Positions 36,650 through 45,423 of a stretch of DNA of 64,000 bases are shown here, piece after piece; the stretch's first letter is position 1, and each line of letters starts with the position of its first letter. The notes beneath the pieces are model-generated. The model was not told where the DNA came from. It made no database searches and was given only the letters and a program-made list of their open reading frames with translations. Origin of the DNA: Streptomyces sp. YIM 130001 (GTDB lineage: Bacteria; Actinomycetota; Actinomycetes; Streptomycetales; Streptomycetaceae). The translations under genes and the position numbers were made by a program. The DNA lies in the NCBI RefSeq assembly GCF_003574445.1, contig NZ_KZ984552.1:62001-126000 (forward strand), in the 5' to 3' direction.

Positions 36650-37453
36650 GTGGCAGAGGCGGAGCGCATCATCGGTACGTCGGACGTTGACGGTGCTGAG
36701 CCGGAGCGGGTTCGCCGGCCGGAGACGGGTGCGCGGGACGAGGCTGCCGCGGAGGTGGAGTCCGCTGACAGCGGGCAGTCCGCCGGGAGCGAGAGCGACG
36801 TCGCCGATGTCTCGGACGAATCCGAGAAGGACGAGGTTTCGTCCGAAGCGGACTCGGCCGGGGACGAGGCTTCGCCGAAGGACGAGGCGTCGCCCGAGGA
36901 CGGGACCGAGTCCGACACCGCCGCTGACTCCGACCGCGGTGAGACGGCGCAGGACGAGGCGCCCAAGGGCAAGCGCCGGCTGGCGATCCTGCTCGGAGTG
37001 GCAGCCTTCGCCTACGTCCTCGACCTGGTCAGCAAGATGCTGGTGGTGTCGAAGCTCGAGCATCACGAACCGATCGAGGTGATCGGCGAGTGGCTGCGCT
37101 TCGAGGCGATCAGGAACGCCGGTGCCGCCTTCGGCTTCGGTGAGGCCTTCACCATCATCTTCACCTGCATCGCGGCCATCGTGATCGTCGTCATCGTGCG
37201 CCTCGCGCGCAAGCTGTACAGCCTGCCCTGGGCCATTGCGCTCGGCATGCTCCTCGGTGGCGCGCTCGGCAATCTCACCGACCGCATCTTCCGGGCGCCG
37301 GGCGTCTTCGAGGGCGCCGTCGTCGACTTCATCGCCCCCAAGGGCTTCGCGGTCTTCAACCTCGCGGACTCCGCGATCGTCTGCGGCGGCATCCTGATCG
37401 TGCTCCTGTCGTTCCGCGGCCTCGACCCCGACGGGACCGTGCACAAGGACTGA
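36650..37453 (+). CDS. lspA: Lipoprotein signal peptidase LspA with acidic extension
   Basis: This 267-residue protein cleaves the signal peptides of diacylglyceryl-prolipoproteins in the membrane. The LspA core begins only at about residue 109 ([20 protein letters not shown]). The catalytic aspartates are Asp211 in GNLTDR and Asp240 in FNLADS, and the core shows [10 protein letters not shown] and four helices. Residues 1-105 are a highly acidic, Ser/Glu/Asp-rich cytoplasmic tail, far longer than in typical LspA (about 160 residues in all). GTG at 36650 is the assigned start; no Met lies nearer the core than the first helices. Confidence 0.94.
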   Translation: MAEAERIIGTSDVDGAEPERVRRPETGARDEAAAEVESADSGQSAGSESDVADVSDESEKDEVSSEADSAGDEASPKDEASPEDGTESDTAADSDRGETAQDEAPKGKRRLAILLGVAAFAYVLDLVSKMLVVSKLEHHEPIEVIGEWLRFEAIRNAGAAFGFGEAFTIIFTCIAAIVIVVIVRLARKLYSLPWAIALGMLLGGALGNLTDRIFRAPGVFEGAVVDFIAPKGFAVFNLADSAIVCGGILIVLLSFRGLDPDGTVHKD

Positions 37454-37467
37454 CCGCCCGCGCCGGT

Positions 37468-37501
37468 CGTACGGTCAGGGGCCCGGACGCCCTGCCGTAC
37501 G
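37468..37501. terminator. Imperfect hairpin between lspA and rluD
   Basis: CGTACGGTCAGGG (37468-37480) pairs with CCCTGCCGTACG (37490-37501), with one bulged T and a 9-nt loop. It lies 14 nt after the lspA stop. It could end some lspA transcripts or lie within an lspA-rluD message. Confidence 0.4.
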
Positions 37502-37533
37502 GGAGGGCCGTCGGCGTCGGTCATACTCGGGGG

Positions 37534-38475
37534 GTGAGCACCGTTCCCGAGATCCGCACCCTGCCCGTGCCCGACGGCCTGGAGGGCGAGCGCGTCGACG
37601 CCGCCATCTCCCGGATGTTCGGCTTTTCCCGCACCAAGGCCGCCGAGCTGGCCGCCGCCGGGAAGGTGCTGGTCGACGGCGCTGCCGTCGGGAAGTCCGA
37701 GCGGGTGCACGGCGGCGCCTGGCTCGAGGTGGAGATGCCGCAGGCGGCGCAACCTGTGCAGGTCGTGGCGGAGCCCGTCGAGGGCATGGAGATCGTGCAC
37801 GACGACGACGACATCGTGGTGATCATGAAGCCGGTGGGCGTCGCCGCCCACCCGAGCCCCGGCTGGACCGGCACCACGGTGATCGGCGGTCTCGCGGCGG
37901 CCGGTTACCGGATCTCCACCTCGGGTGCCGCCGAGCGCCAGGGCATCGTGCACCGACTCGACGTCGGCACCTCGGGTCTGATGGTGGTCGCCAAGTCCGA
38001 GCGCGCCTACAGCTCGCTGAAGCAGCAGTTCCGCGAGCGTACGGTCGACAAGCGCTACCACGCCCTGGTGCAGGGCCACCCCGACCCGCTCAGCGGCACC
38101 ATCGACGCCCCCATCGGCCGGCACCCGCAGCACGACTACAAGTGGGCCGTCACCGCCGAGGGCAAGGCGTCGGTCACGCACTACGACCTGATCGAGGCGT
38201 TCCGCGCGGCCTCGCTCCTGGACATCAAGCTGGAGACGGGCCGCACCCACCAGATCCGGGTCCACATGTCCGCGCACAAGCACCCTTGCGTCGGCGACCT
38301 GACGTACGGCGCGGACCCCACGCTCGGCAAGCGTCTCGGCCTGACCCGGCAGTGGCTGCACGCCGTGCGCCTCGGCTTCGAGCACCCGGGCAGCCGGGAC
38401 TGGGTCGAGTACGAGAGCTCGTACCCCGACGATCTGCAGCAGGCCCTCGACCGGGTGCGGGCGGAGAGCGAATGA
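37534..38475 (+). CDS. RluD-family 23S rRNA pseudouridine synthase
   Basis: This 313-residue protein has an N-terminal S4 RNA-binding domain (about 15-75, [20 protein letters not shown]) and an RluA/RluD catalytic domain. The catalytic Asp143 lies in [16 protein letters not shown], followed by [15 protein letters not shown] and the [12 protein letters not shown] block. It should isomerise uridines in 23S rRNA. GTG start at 37534. Its TGA overlaps the ATG of the GNAT gene. Confidence 0.92.
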   Translation: MSTVPEIRTLPVPDGLEGERVDAAISRMFGFSRTKAAELAAAGKVLVDGAAVGKSERVHGGAWLEVEMPQAAQPVQVVAEPVEGMEIVHDDDDIVVIMKPVGVAAHPSPGWTGTTVIGGLAAAGYRISTSGAAERQGIVHRLDVGTSGLMVVAKSERAYSSLKQQFRERTVDKRYHALVQGHPDPLSGTIDAPIGRHPQHDYKWAVTAEGKASVTHYDLIEAFRAASLLDIKLETGRTHQIRVHMSAHKHPCVGDLTYGADPTLGKRLGLTRQWLHAVRLGFEHPGSRDWVEYESSYPDDLQQALDRVRAESE

Positions 38476-38960
38476 GTTCCGACGAGTCCCGGGCCGACGT
38501 CCGGGAGGCGTCCGGGATCGCCGACCGCGAGGCCTGCTTCGCCGTGCGCAAGGAGGTCTTCGTCGTCGAGCAGCAGGTGCCGGAGGACCTCGAGTACGAC
38601 GAGTTCGACGCCGAGGACGCCTCGACCGTGCACGTCCTGGCCGTGGCCCCGGACGGAACGGCGCTCGGCACCGGCCGCCTGCTCCACGGGCCCGGTGCGG
38701 CGGACCGGACCGGCGGTGACCTGACGGTCGGTTCGCTCGGCCGGCTCGCGGTGACCGCGCAGGCGCGCGGACTCGGCGTCGGTGCCGCCCTCGTCGCGGC
38801 GATCGAACGGGCTGGAGCGGAACGCGGGCTCACCGCCGTGGACCTGCACGCCCAGACGCAGGCGCTGGGCTTCTACGAGCGGCTCGGCTACGCGGCGTAC
38901 GGGCCGGAGTTCCTCGACGCCGGGATCGAGCACCGGTCCATGCGCAAGCCGCTCCCGTAG
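38472..38960 (+). CDS. GNAT-family N-acetyltransferase
   Basis: This 162-residue GNAT protein shows the acetyl-CoA pyrophosphate loop in [22 protein letters not shown] (Gln/Arg-x-x-Gly-x-Gly/Ala pattern) and a C-terminal [20 protein letters not shown] with IEHRSM. N-terminal [25 protein letters not shown] resembles ElaA-like GNATs. The ATG overlaps the rluD stop by 4 nt, so it is co-translated. The substrate is unknown. The 158-bp gap that follows shows no feature. Confidence 0.9.
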   Translation: MSSDESRADVREASGIADREACFAVRKEVFVVEQQVPEDLEYDEFDAEDASTVHVLAVAPDGTALGTGRLLHGPGAADRTGGDLTVGSLGRLAVTAQARGLGVGAALVAAIERAGAERGLTAVDLHAQTQALGFYERLGYAAYGPEFLDAGIEHRSMRKPLP

Positions 38961-39118
38961 AGACGAACTTCAGGCGCGAACCATCGGCACGGACCTCTGT
39001 GGCCAGGTCGTCGGACGGCGAGAACCGGGGGGTATCGCCTGATTCACGGCGGTCGCATGGCAGGGTGGACGCCGAACCGTCGAGCGTGTGACGCATTACA
39101 GGTACGGAGGCCCTCACC

Positions 39119-40705
39119 GTGGACCAGTTGGCACTGCTGTTCGTGCTGTTGCTCGGGGCGGTGCTGAGTGTTCCGATCGGGGAACGGCTGAAGCTTCCCG
39201 CGCCGGTCCTGATGACCCTCGTCGGCGTCGTCCTCGCGCTGATCCCGGCCGTGCCGAACGTCGAGGTGCCGCCCGAGTACATCCTGCCGCTGGTGCTCCC
39301 ACCGCTGCTCTACGCAGCCGTGCAGCGCACCTCCTGGCGGCAGTTCACCAGCAACGTACGGCCCATCCTGCTGCTCGCGGTCGCCCTGGTCTTCGTCACC
39401 ACCGCCGCGGTCGCGGCCGTCGCGCACGCGATCGTGCCGGGTCTGCCGATCGCGGCGGCGGTGGCGCTCGGCGCGCTCGTGGCCCCGCCCGACCCGGTGG
39501 CCGCGACCGCGGTCGCGGGCCAACTCGGCCTGCCCAGGCGCCTGGTGTCGATCCTCGAGGGCGAAGGCCTGTTCAACGACGTCACCGCGATCGTGCTCTA
39601 CCACGTGGCGATCGCGGCCGCCGTCAGCGGCACCTTCTCGGTCTCCGAAGCCGCTTTCCAGCTGGTCCTGTCCGCAGTCGTCGCGGTGGCCGTCGGCCTC
39701 GGCCTCGGCTGGGCGGCGAACCGGCTGATCGGACTCCTCGGCGACGCCACGCTGCAGGTCAGCCTCACCCTCCTGGTGCCCTTCGTGAGTTACGTGCTCG
39801 CCGAGGAGCTCCACGGCTCCGGCGTGCTCGCCGTCCTGACCACCGCGATGTTCCTCGCCGAGTACGCGGCGGACGCGGACGACGTGATGGGCCGCCTCGT
39901 CGGGCGGACCTTCTGGGAGGTCGTCGACACCCTGGTCACCGGCATCGCCTTCGGCCTGATCGGCCTCGAGCTGCACAACGCCATCAACACCGCTTCCGGC
40001 CGCTGGGGCGAGCTGCTCGGCTGGGCGGGCGCGGTCGTCGCGGTGGTGGTGCTGGTACGCCTGGTCTGGCTGTTGCCGGCGTCCTGGCTGGCGAAAAAGC
40101 TGCACACCGCGCGCGACGCGGACGAGGAGATCCCGGTCAGCGTCCGGGAGACGGTCGTCATGTGGTGGTCCGGAATGCGCGGTGTGGCGTCGGTGGCCCT
40201 TGCGCTCGCCATCCCGCTCACCACGGAGGACGGCGGTGCCTTCCCGGACCGTGACGAGATCGTCTTCATCGCCTTCGGGGTGATCCTGGCGACGCTCGTG
40301 CTGCAGGGTCTCAGCCTGCCTTGGCTGGTGCGGAAGTTGGGCGTGGCCGCCGACGCCGAGTCGGAGGCGGATTACGAGAAGGACCTCGCCATCCGTGCCG
40401 CGAAGGCGGCGAAGGCCCGGCTCAAGGAGATCGAGGCCGTCGAGGAACTCCCGGACGAGGTCCAGGAGCAACTGATGCGCAGGGCCTACGACATCGGGCT
40501 CCGGATCAGCCCGGACCTGCCCGGCGACGAGCGGCGGGAAGCCCAGGAGGAGCGGATCAGGCGCATCAAGCGGGTCCGCCAGATCCAGGGCGAGATGATG
40601 TCCGCCGCCCGGCATGCGGTGCTCGACGCCCGTAACGAGCCGGGCGGCGACCCCGAGATCGTCGACCGTGTGCTGCGCCACCTCGACGTACGCAGCATGC
40701 GCTGA
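39119..40705 (+). CDS. CPA1-type Na+/H+ antiporter
   Basis: This 528-residue membrane protein has about 12 helices and then a cytoplasmic helical tail (about 415-528, rich in Lys/Glu/Arg). CPA1/NhaP marks are GALVAPPDPVAATAVAGQLG with its Asp-Pro ion site, EGEGLFNDVTAIVLYHVAIA (Glu and Asn-Asp motif) and VMWWSGMRGVASVALALAIP with the conserved Arg. It exchanges cytoplasmic Na+ or K+ for protons. The GTG start follows GGAGG. The tail probably regulates transport. Confidence 0.92.
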   Translation: MDQLALLFVLLLGAVLSVPIGERLKLPAPVLMTLVGVVLALIPAVPNVEVPPEYILPLVLPPLLYAAVQRTSWRQFTSNVRPILLLAVALVFVTTAAVAAVAHAIVPGLPIAAAVALGALVAPPDPVAATAVAGQLGLPRRLVSILEGEGLFNDVTAIVLYHVAIAAAVSGTFSVSEAAFQLVLSAVVAVAVGLGLGWAANRLIGLLGDATLQVSLTLLVPFVSYVLAEELHGSGVLAVLTTAMFLAEYAADADDVMGRLVGRTFWEVVDTLVTGIAFGLIGLELHNAINTASGRWGELLGWAGAVVAVVVLVRLVWLLPASWLAKKLHTARDADEEIPVSVRETVVMWWSGMRGVASVALALAIPLTTEDGGAFPDRDEIVFIAFGVILATLVLQGLSLPWLVRKLGVAADAESEADYEKDLAIRAAKAAKARLKEIEAVEELPDEVQEQLMRRAYDIGLRISPDLPGDERREAQEERIRRIKRVRQIQGEMMSAARHAVLDARNEPGGDPEIVDRVLRHLDVRSMR

Positions 40706-40726
40706 GCCTCGGCGGGACGCCGGTGG

Positions 40727-41821
40727 TCAGCCCCGGCCGGTACGCCCCACGTCACCGGAGGGCGCCTCCTCCTCGTGGAACTGCTTCGGCGGGGGCGCCG
40801 CCTCGGCCGTGGTCACCCGGGGCAGTGCGTAGGGGTGATCGTGGGCCAGCCAGGCCAGCAGCTGCTCGCGCACGGTGACGCGCACCGTCCAGATGTCGTC
40901 CGCGTCCTTCGCGGTGACGACGGCCCGCACCTCCATCGTGGTCGGCGAGGTGTCGGTGACAGCGATGCCCCAGTCCCGCCCGTCCCAGGCCGAGCAGTCG
41001 TGCAGGATCTCGCGGAGCTTCTCGCGTATCGCCGGCACCGGCGCGGTGTGGTCCAGCTGCAGATAGACGGTGCCGGTCATCTGCGCACCGCCGCGCGACC
41101 AGTTCTCGAACGGCTTGCTGGTGAAGTACGACACCGGCATGGTGATCCGTCGGTCGTCCCAGGTCCGCACCGTCAGGAAGGTCAGTGTGATCTCGTCGAT
41201 GGTGCCCCACTCGCCGTCCACCACCACGGTGTCGCCGAGGCGCACCATGTCGCCGAACGCGATCTGGAACCCGGCGAAGAGATTGCCGAGCGTGGACTGT
41301 GCGGCGATGCCCGCGACGATGCCGAGCAGGCCCGCCGAGGCCAGCATCGAGGTGCCGACCGTGCGCATCGCGGGGAAGGTCAGCAGCATCGACGCCACCG
41401 CGACCGTGCCGACCACGGCGGTCACGACCCGTTGGATCAAGGTGACCTGGGTCCGTACCCGGCGTACGCGGGCCGGGTCGCGGTTGGTCGCCGCGTAGCG
41501 CGCGTATCCGGACTCGACCACCGCTGTGGCGATCCGGATGATGAGCCAGGCGGCCGAGGCGATCAGGACCAGTGTCAGGAACTGGCCGACCCCTTCCTCG
41601 TGCTCGTCGAACCATTTCGTCTGGAGATAGGTGCCTCTCAGCAGGCCCGCGATCAGCAGGACCTGCAACGGGACGCGGCAACGGCGGAGCAGTCCCCACA
41701 GCGGGGTCTCCCGGTGTCGCTCGGAGGTCCGGTGCAGGAGCCGGTCCACCAGCCAGCCGATGACCAGGGTGAGCAGGACCGAGCCACCGACGACGAACAG
41801 GGGGCGCAGTACGTTCTCCAT
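40727..41821 (-). CDS. MscS-family mechanosensitive channel
   Basis: This 364-residue protein has four N-terminal helices (about 5-160), the pore-lining helix and beta domain of MscS (LLASAGLLGIVAGIAAQSTLGNLFAGFQIAFGDMVRLGDTVV, with the Gly/Ala pattern, and VVDGEWGTIDEITLTFLTVRTWDDRRITMP), and a C-terminal alpha/beta domain. It should open under hypo-osmotic stress. It converges with the antiporter gene and is divergent from the hydrolase gene; 96 bp separates the two starts. Confidence 0.92.
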   Translation of the reverse strand: MENVLRPLFVVGGSVLLTLVIGWLVDRLLHRTSERHRETPLWGLLRRCRVPLQVLLIAGLLRGTYLQTKWFDEHEEGVGQFLTLVLIASAAWLIIRIATAVVESGYARYAATNRDPARVRRVRTQVTLIQRVVTAVVGTVAVASMLLTFPAMRTVGTSMLASAGLLGIVAGIAAQSTLGNLFAGFQIAFGDMVRLGDTVVVDGEWGTIDEITLTFLTVRTWDDRRITMPVSYFTSKPFENWSRGGAQMTGTVYLQLDHTAPVPAIREKLREILHDCSAWDGRDWGIAVTDTSPTTMEVRAVVTAKDADDIWTVRVTVREQLLAWLAHDHPYALPRVTTAEAAPPPKQFHEEEAPSGDVGRTGRG

Positions 41822-41917
41822 GCGCCCGACCGTACTGGCTCCGCGCGCCGGACCTGGAGGGGGTGTCCCCAACCTCCTGGTCTCCGTCGTAGCCCCCGGG
41901 CCTGGCACGATGGGCGC

Positions 41918-42487
41918 ATGAACATCATCCTTTTCCACTCGGCCCAGGGACTCGGCCCCGCGGTGCACGCGGCGGCCGACCGGTTGCGGGCCGCGGGGCA
42001 CGAGGTGCACGTGCCCGACCTGTACGACGGACGGACCGCGGAGACCGTCGAGGAGGGTATGCGGATCAAGGACGAGATCGGCACGGACGAACTGCTCAGG
42101 CGAGCGGTGACGGCCGCGGCACCGTACTCGAACGACGGGCTCGTCTACGCCGGCTTCTCGCTCGGTGGCTCCCTCGCGCAGAACCTGGCACTGGCCGACG
42201 ACAAGGCCCGGGGCCTGCTCCTGCTGCACGGCACGTCCGACATCGCGGACGACGCCTCGGTCGACGAGCTGCCCGTACAGCTGCACGTCGCCGACCCGGA
42301 CCCCTTCGAGCCGGACGACTGGCTGAACGCCTGGTACCTGCGCATGGGCCGGGCCGGTGCGGACGTGGAGGTCTACCGCTACCGCGGCGCGGGCCACCTC
42401 TACACCCACCCCGAACTCGCCGACTACGACGCGGAAGCGGCCGAGGAGACCTGGAAGCAGGCGCTGGGGTTCCTGGACTCGCTCTGA
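41918..42487 (+). CDS. Dienelactone hydrolase-family protein with Ser nucleophile
   Basis: This 189-residue single-domain alpha/beta hydrolase starts MNIILFHSAQGLGPAV. The nucleophile elbow is GFSLGG with Ser81, where dienelactone hydrolases usually have Cys. An Asp in HVADPDPF (126 or 128) and His160 in GAGHLY complete the triad. The ATG at 41918 opens directly into the first strand. Substrate unknown; the serine points to esterase-like rather than true dienelactone chemistry. It converges with the kinase gene. Confidence 0.88.
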   Translation: MNIILFHSAQGLGPAVHAAADRLRAAGHEVHVPDLYDGRTAETVEEGMRIKDEIGTDELLRRAVTAAAPYSNDGLVYAGFSLGGSLAQNLALADDKARGLLLLHGTSDIADDASVDELPVQLHVADPDPFEPDDWLNAWYLRMGRAGADVEVYRYRGAGHLYTHPELADYDAEAAEETWKQALGFLDSL

Positions 42488-42506
42488 GCCGGCGCGCCCG
42501 CCGCGG

Positions 42507-44159
42507 TCAGCGCCGCGTGCAGGTGCCGGTCGGCTTCTGTACGGGCGGGCGGCACAGCAGGCGGATGTCGTCGACGTCGTTGCTCATGAAGCGGCCGACG
42601 CAGGTGTCGGACGAGGTCCTGCCGCGTTGCGCGCAGTAGCGCAGCGCCGCGCGGCCGTCCGCGAACGGGCCCGGTGCGTAGATGACCCAGTAACCGGGCC
42701 GCAGCGAGGCGTAGTTGTCGCTGCGCACGAACTTCGCCTCGGGCACGTCCTTGCGTACCCGGGCCAGGCGCATGTCCCGGGTCGCGGTGCCCGATGACAC
42801 CGGCTCCGAGAGGAACTGGGCCACCCAGGTGCCCGTGGCGGGCGGCCGCGGCGAAGTCGGGGTCGCGCTCGGTGCGGGCCGGCTCGACGAGGACTCGGGG
42901 GCGGGGTCCGCGGGGCGGTCCGTCTGCCGGCCGGGGCTCGCCGAATCGGCCGGTTCCTTCGGCGCGGTGGTGTGCCGGTCGCGGCCGTCGTCCTGGCCGC
43001 CACCGCCGGTGGTGTCGCCTGCCTGAGTCCCGCCGCTGTCACGGAGGTTGAGTGCCAGAGCGGAGGCGGCCACCACCGCCACCACGACAGCCGCCACCGC
43101 GATGATCACCGGTGTCCGGCTGCGGCGCGGAGTCGTGCCGGGGGCCGTGGATGTCGGGTGGGCCGGCGGATACGGCGTCGAGGGGTGCGGGGTGCCGTGG
43201 CCCTGGGGCGGGTAGCCGTACGAAGCCTGCGGCGGGTAGCCGTACGCCGGGGCCTGCGGCGGATATCCGTACGCCGCCTGTGCGGCGCCCGGGGCTGACG
43301 GCCAGGACGGAGCCCGGCCGGACTCGGCCTCGGCCAGGAGCTGGTCGAGGCGCGCGGCGTCCGGGCGCGCGGCGGGGTCCCGTACCAGCAGCGTCTGGAG
43401 CGCCGGTGCGAGGGGGCCCGAGCGGACCGGCGGCGGAACTGATTCGTCGAGCACCGCGGCGAGCGTGGCGAGCGGTGTGCCACGGCGCAGCGGATTGTGT
43501 CCCTCCGCCGCGACGTAGAGGACCAGGCCGAGCGACCACAGGTCGGATGCGGGGTCGTTGTCGACGCCGCGGATCCGCTCCGGCGCGATGAACTCGGGGG
43601 AGCCGACGAGGTCGCCGGTCGCCGTCAGCGAGGTGGAACCCTGCAGGGCGGCGATGCCGAAGTCGGTGAGGACCGCGCTGCCGTCCGCCCGGAGCATGAC
43701 GTTGGCGGGTTTCACGTCCCGGTGCTGGATGCCCGCCGCGTGCGCGGCACGGAGTGCGGCGAGCACCTGCCGGCCGAGCCGCGCGGCCTCGACGGGCGTC
43801 AACGGGCTCTGTTCCAGGCGGTCCTGGAGGGTGTTGCCCGGCAACAGCTCCATCACCAGCCAGGGGTGCGGGTCCTCGGCGGTGTCGACGATCTGATGGA
43901 TCGTGACCACGTGCGGATGGCTGATCCTGGCCAGTGCGCGGGCCTCGCGCAGTACGCGCTCGCGCAGCGTCGCCCCGGACTCCGCGGTCGGATCGGGCGG
44001 CCTGACCTCCTTGAGGGCGACCTCCCGGTGCAGCACCGTGTCCCGGGCCCGCCACACGGTGCCCATGCCTCCGCTGCCGAGCCGTTCGATCAGCTCGAAC
44101 CTGCCGCCGTCGACGAGCCTGCGGCCGTCCGTCGCTCCGGCGCCCCCGTTGCCGTTCAC
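42507..44159 (-). CDS. Transmembrane Ser/Thr protein kinase
   Basis: This 550-residue protein has an N-terminal Hanks-type kinase: glycine loop LGSGGMGTVWRARD, Lys50 in VALKEV, HRDVKPANV (His146, Asp148, Lys150), DFG at 166-168, GSPEFIAPERI and DLWSLGLVLYVAAEG. A linker with three YGYPPQ repeats leads to one helix (about 385-408, PVIIAVAAVVVAVVAASALAL). A Ser/Thr/Pro-rich extracellular stalk and a Cys-containing C-terminal domain (GTWVAQFLSEPVSSGTATRD to CRRPPV-like end) follow; there is no PASTA repeat. GTG at 44159 is chosen because the kinase fold begins 20 residues later. It may sense an envelope signal. Confidence 0.92.
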   Translation of the reverse strand: MNGNGGAGATDGRRLVDGGRFELIERLGSGGMGTVWRARDTVLHREVALKEVRPPDPTAESGATLRERVLREARALARISHPHVVTIHQIVDTAEDPHPWLVMELLPGNTLQDRLEQSPLTPVEAARLGRQVLAALRAAHAAGIQHRDVKPANVMLRADGSAVLTDFGIAALQGSTSLTATGDLVGSPEFIAPERIRGVDNDPASDLWSLGLVLYVAAEGHNPLRRGTPLATLAAVLDESVPPPVRSGPLAPALQTLLVRDPAARPDAARLDQLLAEAESGRAPSWPSAPGAAQAAYGYPPQAPAYGYPPQASYGYPPQGHGTPHPSTPYPPAHPTSTAPGTTPRRSRTPVIIAVAAVVVAVVAASALALNLRDSGGTQAGDTTGGGGQDDGRDRHTTAPKEPADSASPGRQTDRPADPAPESSSSRPAPSATPTSPRPPATGTWVAQFLSEPVSSGTATRDMRLARVRKDVPEAKFVRSDNYASLRPGYWVIYAPGPFADGRAALRYCAQRGRTSSDTCVGRFMSNDVDDIRLLCRPPVQKPTGTCTRR

Positions 44160-44220
44160 TCTGTCCCGCCTCGTGATGTCGCAGTGATACGCCCCGGGCG
44201 GATGCAATGCCGGCCGGGGT

Positions 44221-44369
44221 CCGGGGCCAGGGCTTGTGCTGCGGATCAGCGTCGACAGGGCCGCGTCTCCCCCCCGTGCGGCGAGGCGCCGTGCTGGGGG
44301 CACTTCCCCGCCGAAGGCCGGGGGAAGACCGGGCCCCACGCTGATCCGCACCACAAGCCCTGGCCCCGG
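44221..44369. repeat. 149-bp element bounded by 32-bp inverted repeats
   Basis: The arms 44221-44252 and 44338-44369 match as reverse complements at 31 of 32 positions, opening with ccggggccagggcttgtg. The 85-bp interior holds a smaller hairpin (cttccccg against cgggggaag). No coding sequence is present. It lies 61 nt upstream of the kinase start, inside its probable leader. It could be a miniature transposable element or a genus-specific repeat; no target-site duplication is obvious. Confidence 0.65.
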
Positions 44370-44405
44370 CCTGCACGCGCGCGTCAGCCTACGGGCTGGT
44401 CGATA

Positions 44406-44442
44406 CGCGCCGCACGCCGCGTTCCGGTAGGTGTGCGGCGCG
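44406..44442. terminator. Hairpin downstream of the dsbA-like gene
   Basis: The arms cgcgccgcac (44406-44415) and gtgcggcgcg (44433-44442) pair around a 17-nt loop, 100 nt beyond the stop of the leftward dsbA-like gene. Likely terminator. Confidence 0.45.
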
Positions 44443-44476
44443 CGCAGGCAAGGCCGAACTCGCCCCGGGACCCGCG

Positions 44477-44504
44477 CTCGAGATCACTGCCTCGAGATCA
44501 CTGC
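44477..44504. repeat. Tandem 14-bp duplication
   Basis: ctcgagatcactgc occurs twice without a gap (44477-44490, 44491-44504), 38 nt beyond the dsbA-like stop. It looks like a recent slippage duplication. Confidence 0.7.
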
Positions 44505-44541
44505 GGCGGCTCCCGAGGAACCGTCAGCCGTCGACGGCAGG

Positions 44542-45336
44542 TCAGCCCTTGAGTGCCTTGTCCAGCGCCGCGGTGTACTGCTCCGGAGTCTGCGGCGTCT
44601 CGATCTTCTTGCCGTCCATCTTGAGCGCGGGGGTGCCCTCGACGCCGCTGTCGTCGTACTTCGCGGACATCTCGAGCGCCCAGCGGTCGTACGTGCCGTC
44701 CTCGACCGCCTTCTTGAAGGCCTTGTCGCTCTTGAGGTCGGGGACCTGGTTGGCGACCTTGATCAGGTAGGCGTCGTCCGCGAACTTGTCGTCGGACTCC
44801 TCCGGGTGGTTCTTGGCGGCGTACAGCGCGCTCTTGTACTCGAGGAAGGCGTCCTTGCTGACGTCCAGCGCCGCACCGAGAGCGCTCAGGGCGTTCTTGG
44901 AGCCCTCGCCGCCCGCGCCGCCGTCGATGAAGGTGGCGCCGATGTACTGGACCTTGTACTTGCCGGCGTCGATGTCCTTCTTCATGGTCTCGCCGTTGGC
45001 CTGCTCGAACATGGCGCAGGCCGGGCAGCGCGAGTCCTCGTACAGCTCCAGGGTCTTCTTGGCGCTGTCCTTGCCGAGGACGACCGTGGTGCCGTTCTTG
45101 CCGGAGGTGTTGGCCGGCTTGACGAGCTTGGCGTCCTTGGCGGTCTCCCAGGCGCCCGGCTGGTTGGCCTGGACGACCGCGTAGCCGACGCCGCCCGCGA
45201 CGGCGAGGATGCCGACGACGCTGGCCGCGACGATGAGCTGCCGGCGGGCCTTGTCCTTCTTGGCCTGCCGCTCGCGCTCGGCGCGCAGCCGCTCGCGTGC
45301 CGCCGACTTCGCCGCCTGGCTGTTCCGCTTGCTCAT
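44542..45336 (-). CDS. Membrane-anchored DsbA-like thiol oxidoreductase
   Basis: This 264-residue protein has a very basic N-terminus (1-32, RERLRAERERQAKKDKARR), one membrane helix at about 33-55 (LIVAASVVGILAVAGGVGYA) and an extracytoplasmic thioredoxin fold with the active site Cys104-Pro-Ala-Cys107 and a cis-proline loop (VEGTPALKMDG). This is the actinobacterial DsbA type, forming disulfides in exported proteins. The ATG at 45336 follows a GGAGAAC-type site (on its strand). The adjacent membrane gene starts upstream and may be in the same operon. Confidence 0.92.
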   Translation of the reverse strand: MSKRNSQAAKSAARERLRAERERQAKKDKARRQLIVAASVVGILAVAGGVGYAVVQANQPGAWETAKDAKLVKPANTSGKNGTTVVLGKDSAKKTLELYEDSRCPACAMFEQANGETMKKDIDAGKYKVQYIGATFIDGGAGGEGSKNALSALGAALDVSKDAFLEYKSALYAAKNHPEESDDKFADDAYLIKVANQVPDLKSDKAFKKAVEDGTYDRWALEMSAKYDDSGVEGTPALKMDGKKIETPQTPEQYTAALDKALKG

Positions 45337-45423
45337 GATGGTGTTCTCCGTGCTCCGTCTGATGAGGTACGTCCGGGTGCGCGCGTGGACCGCGCGGTGC
45401 TCGCCGGCCCCTGGCCGGTTCGC

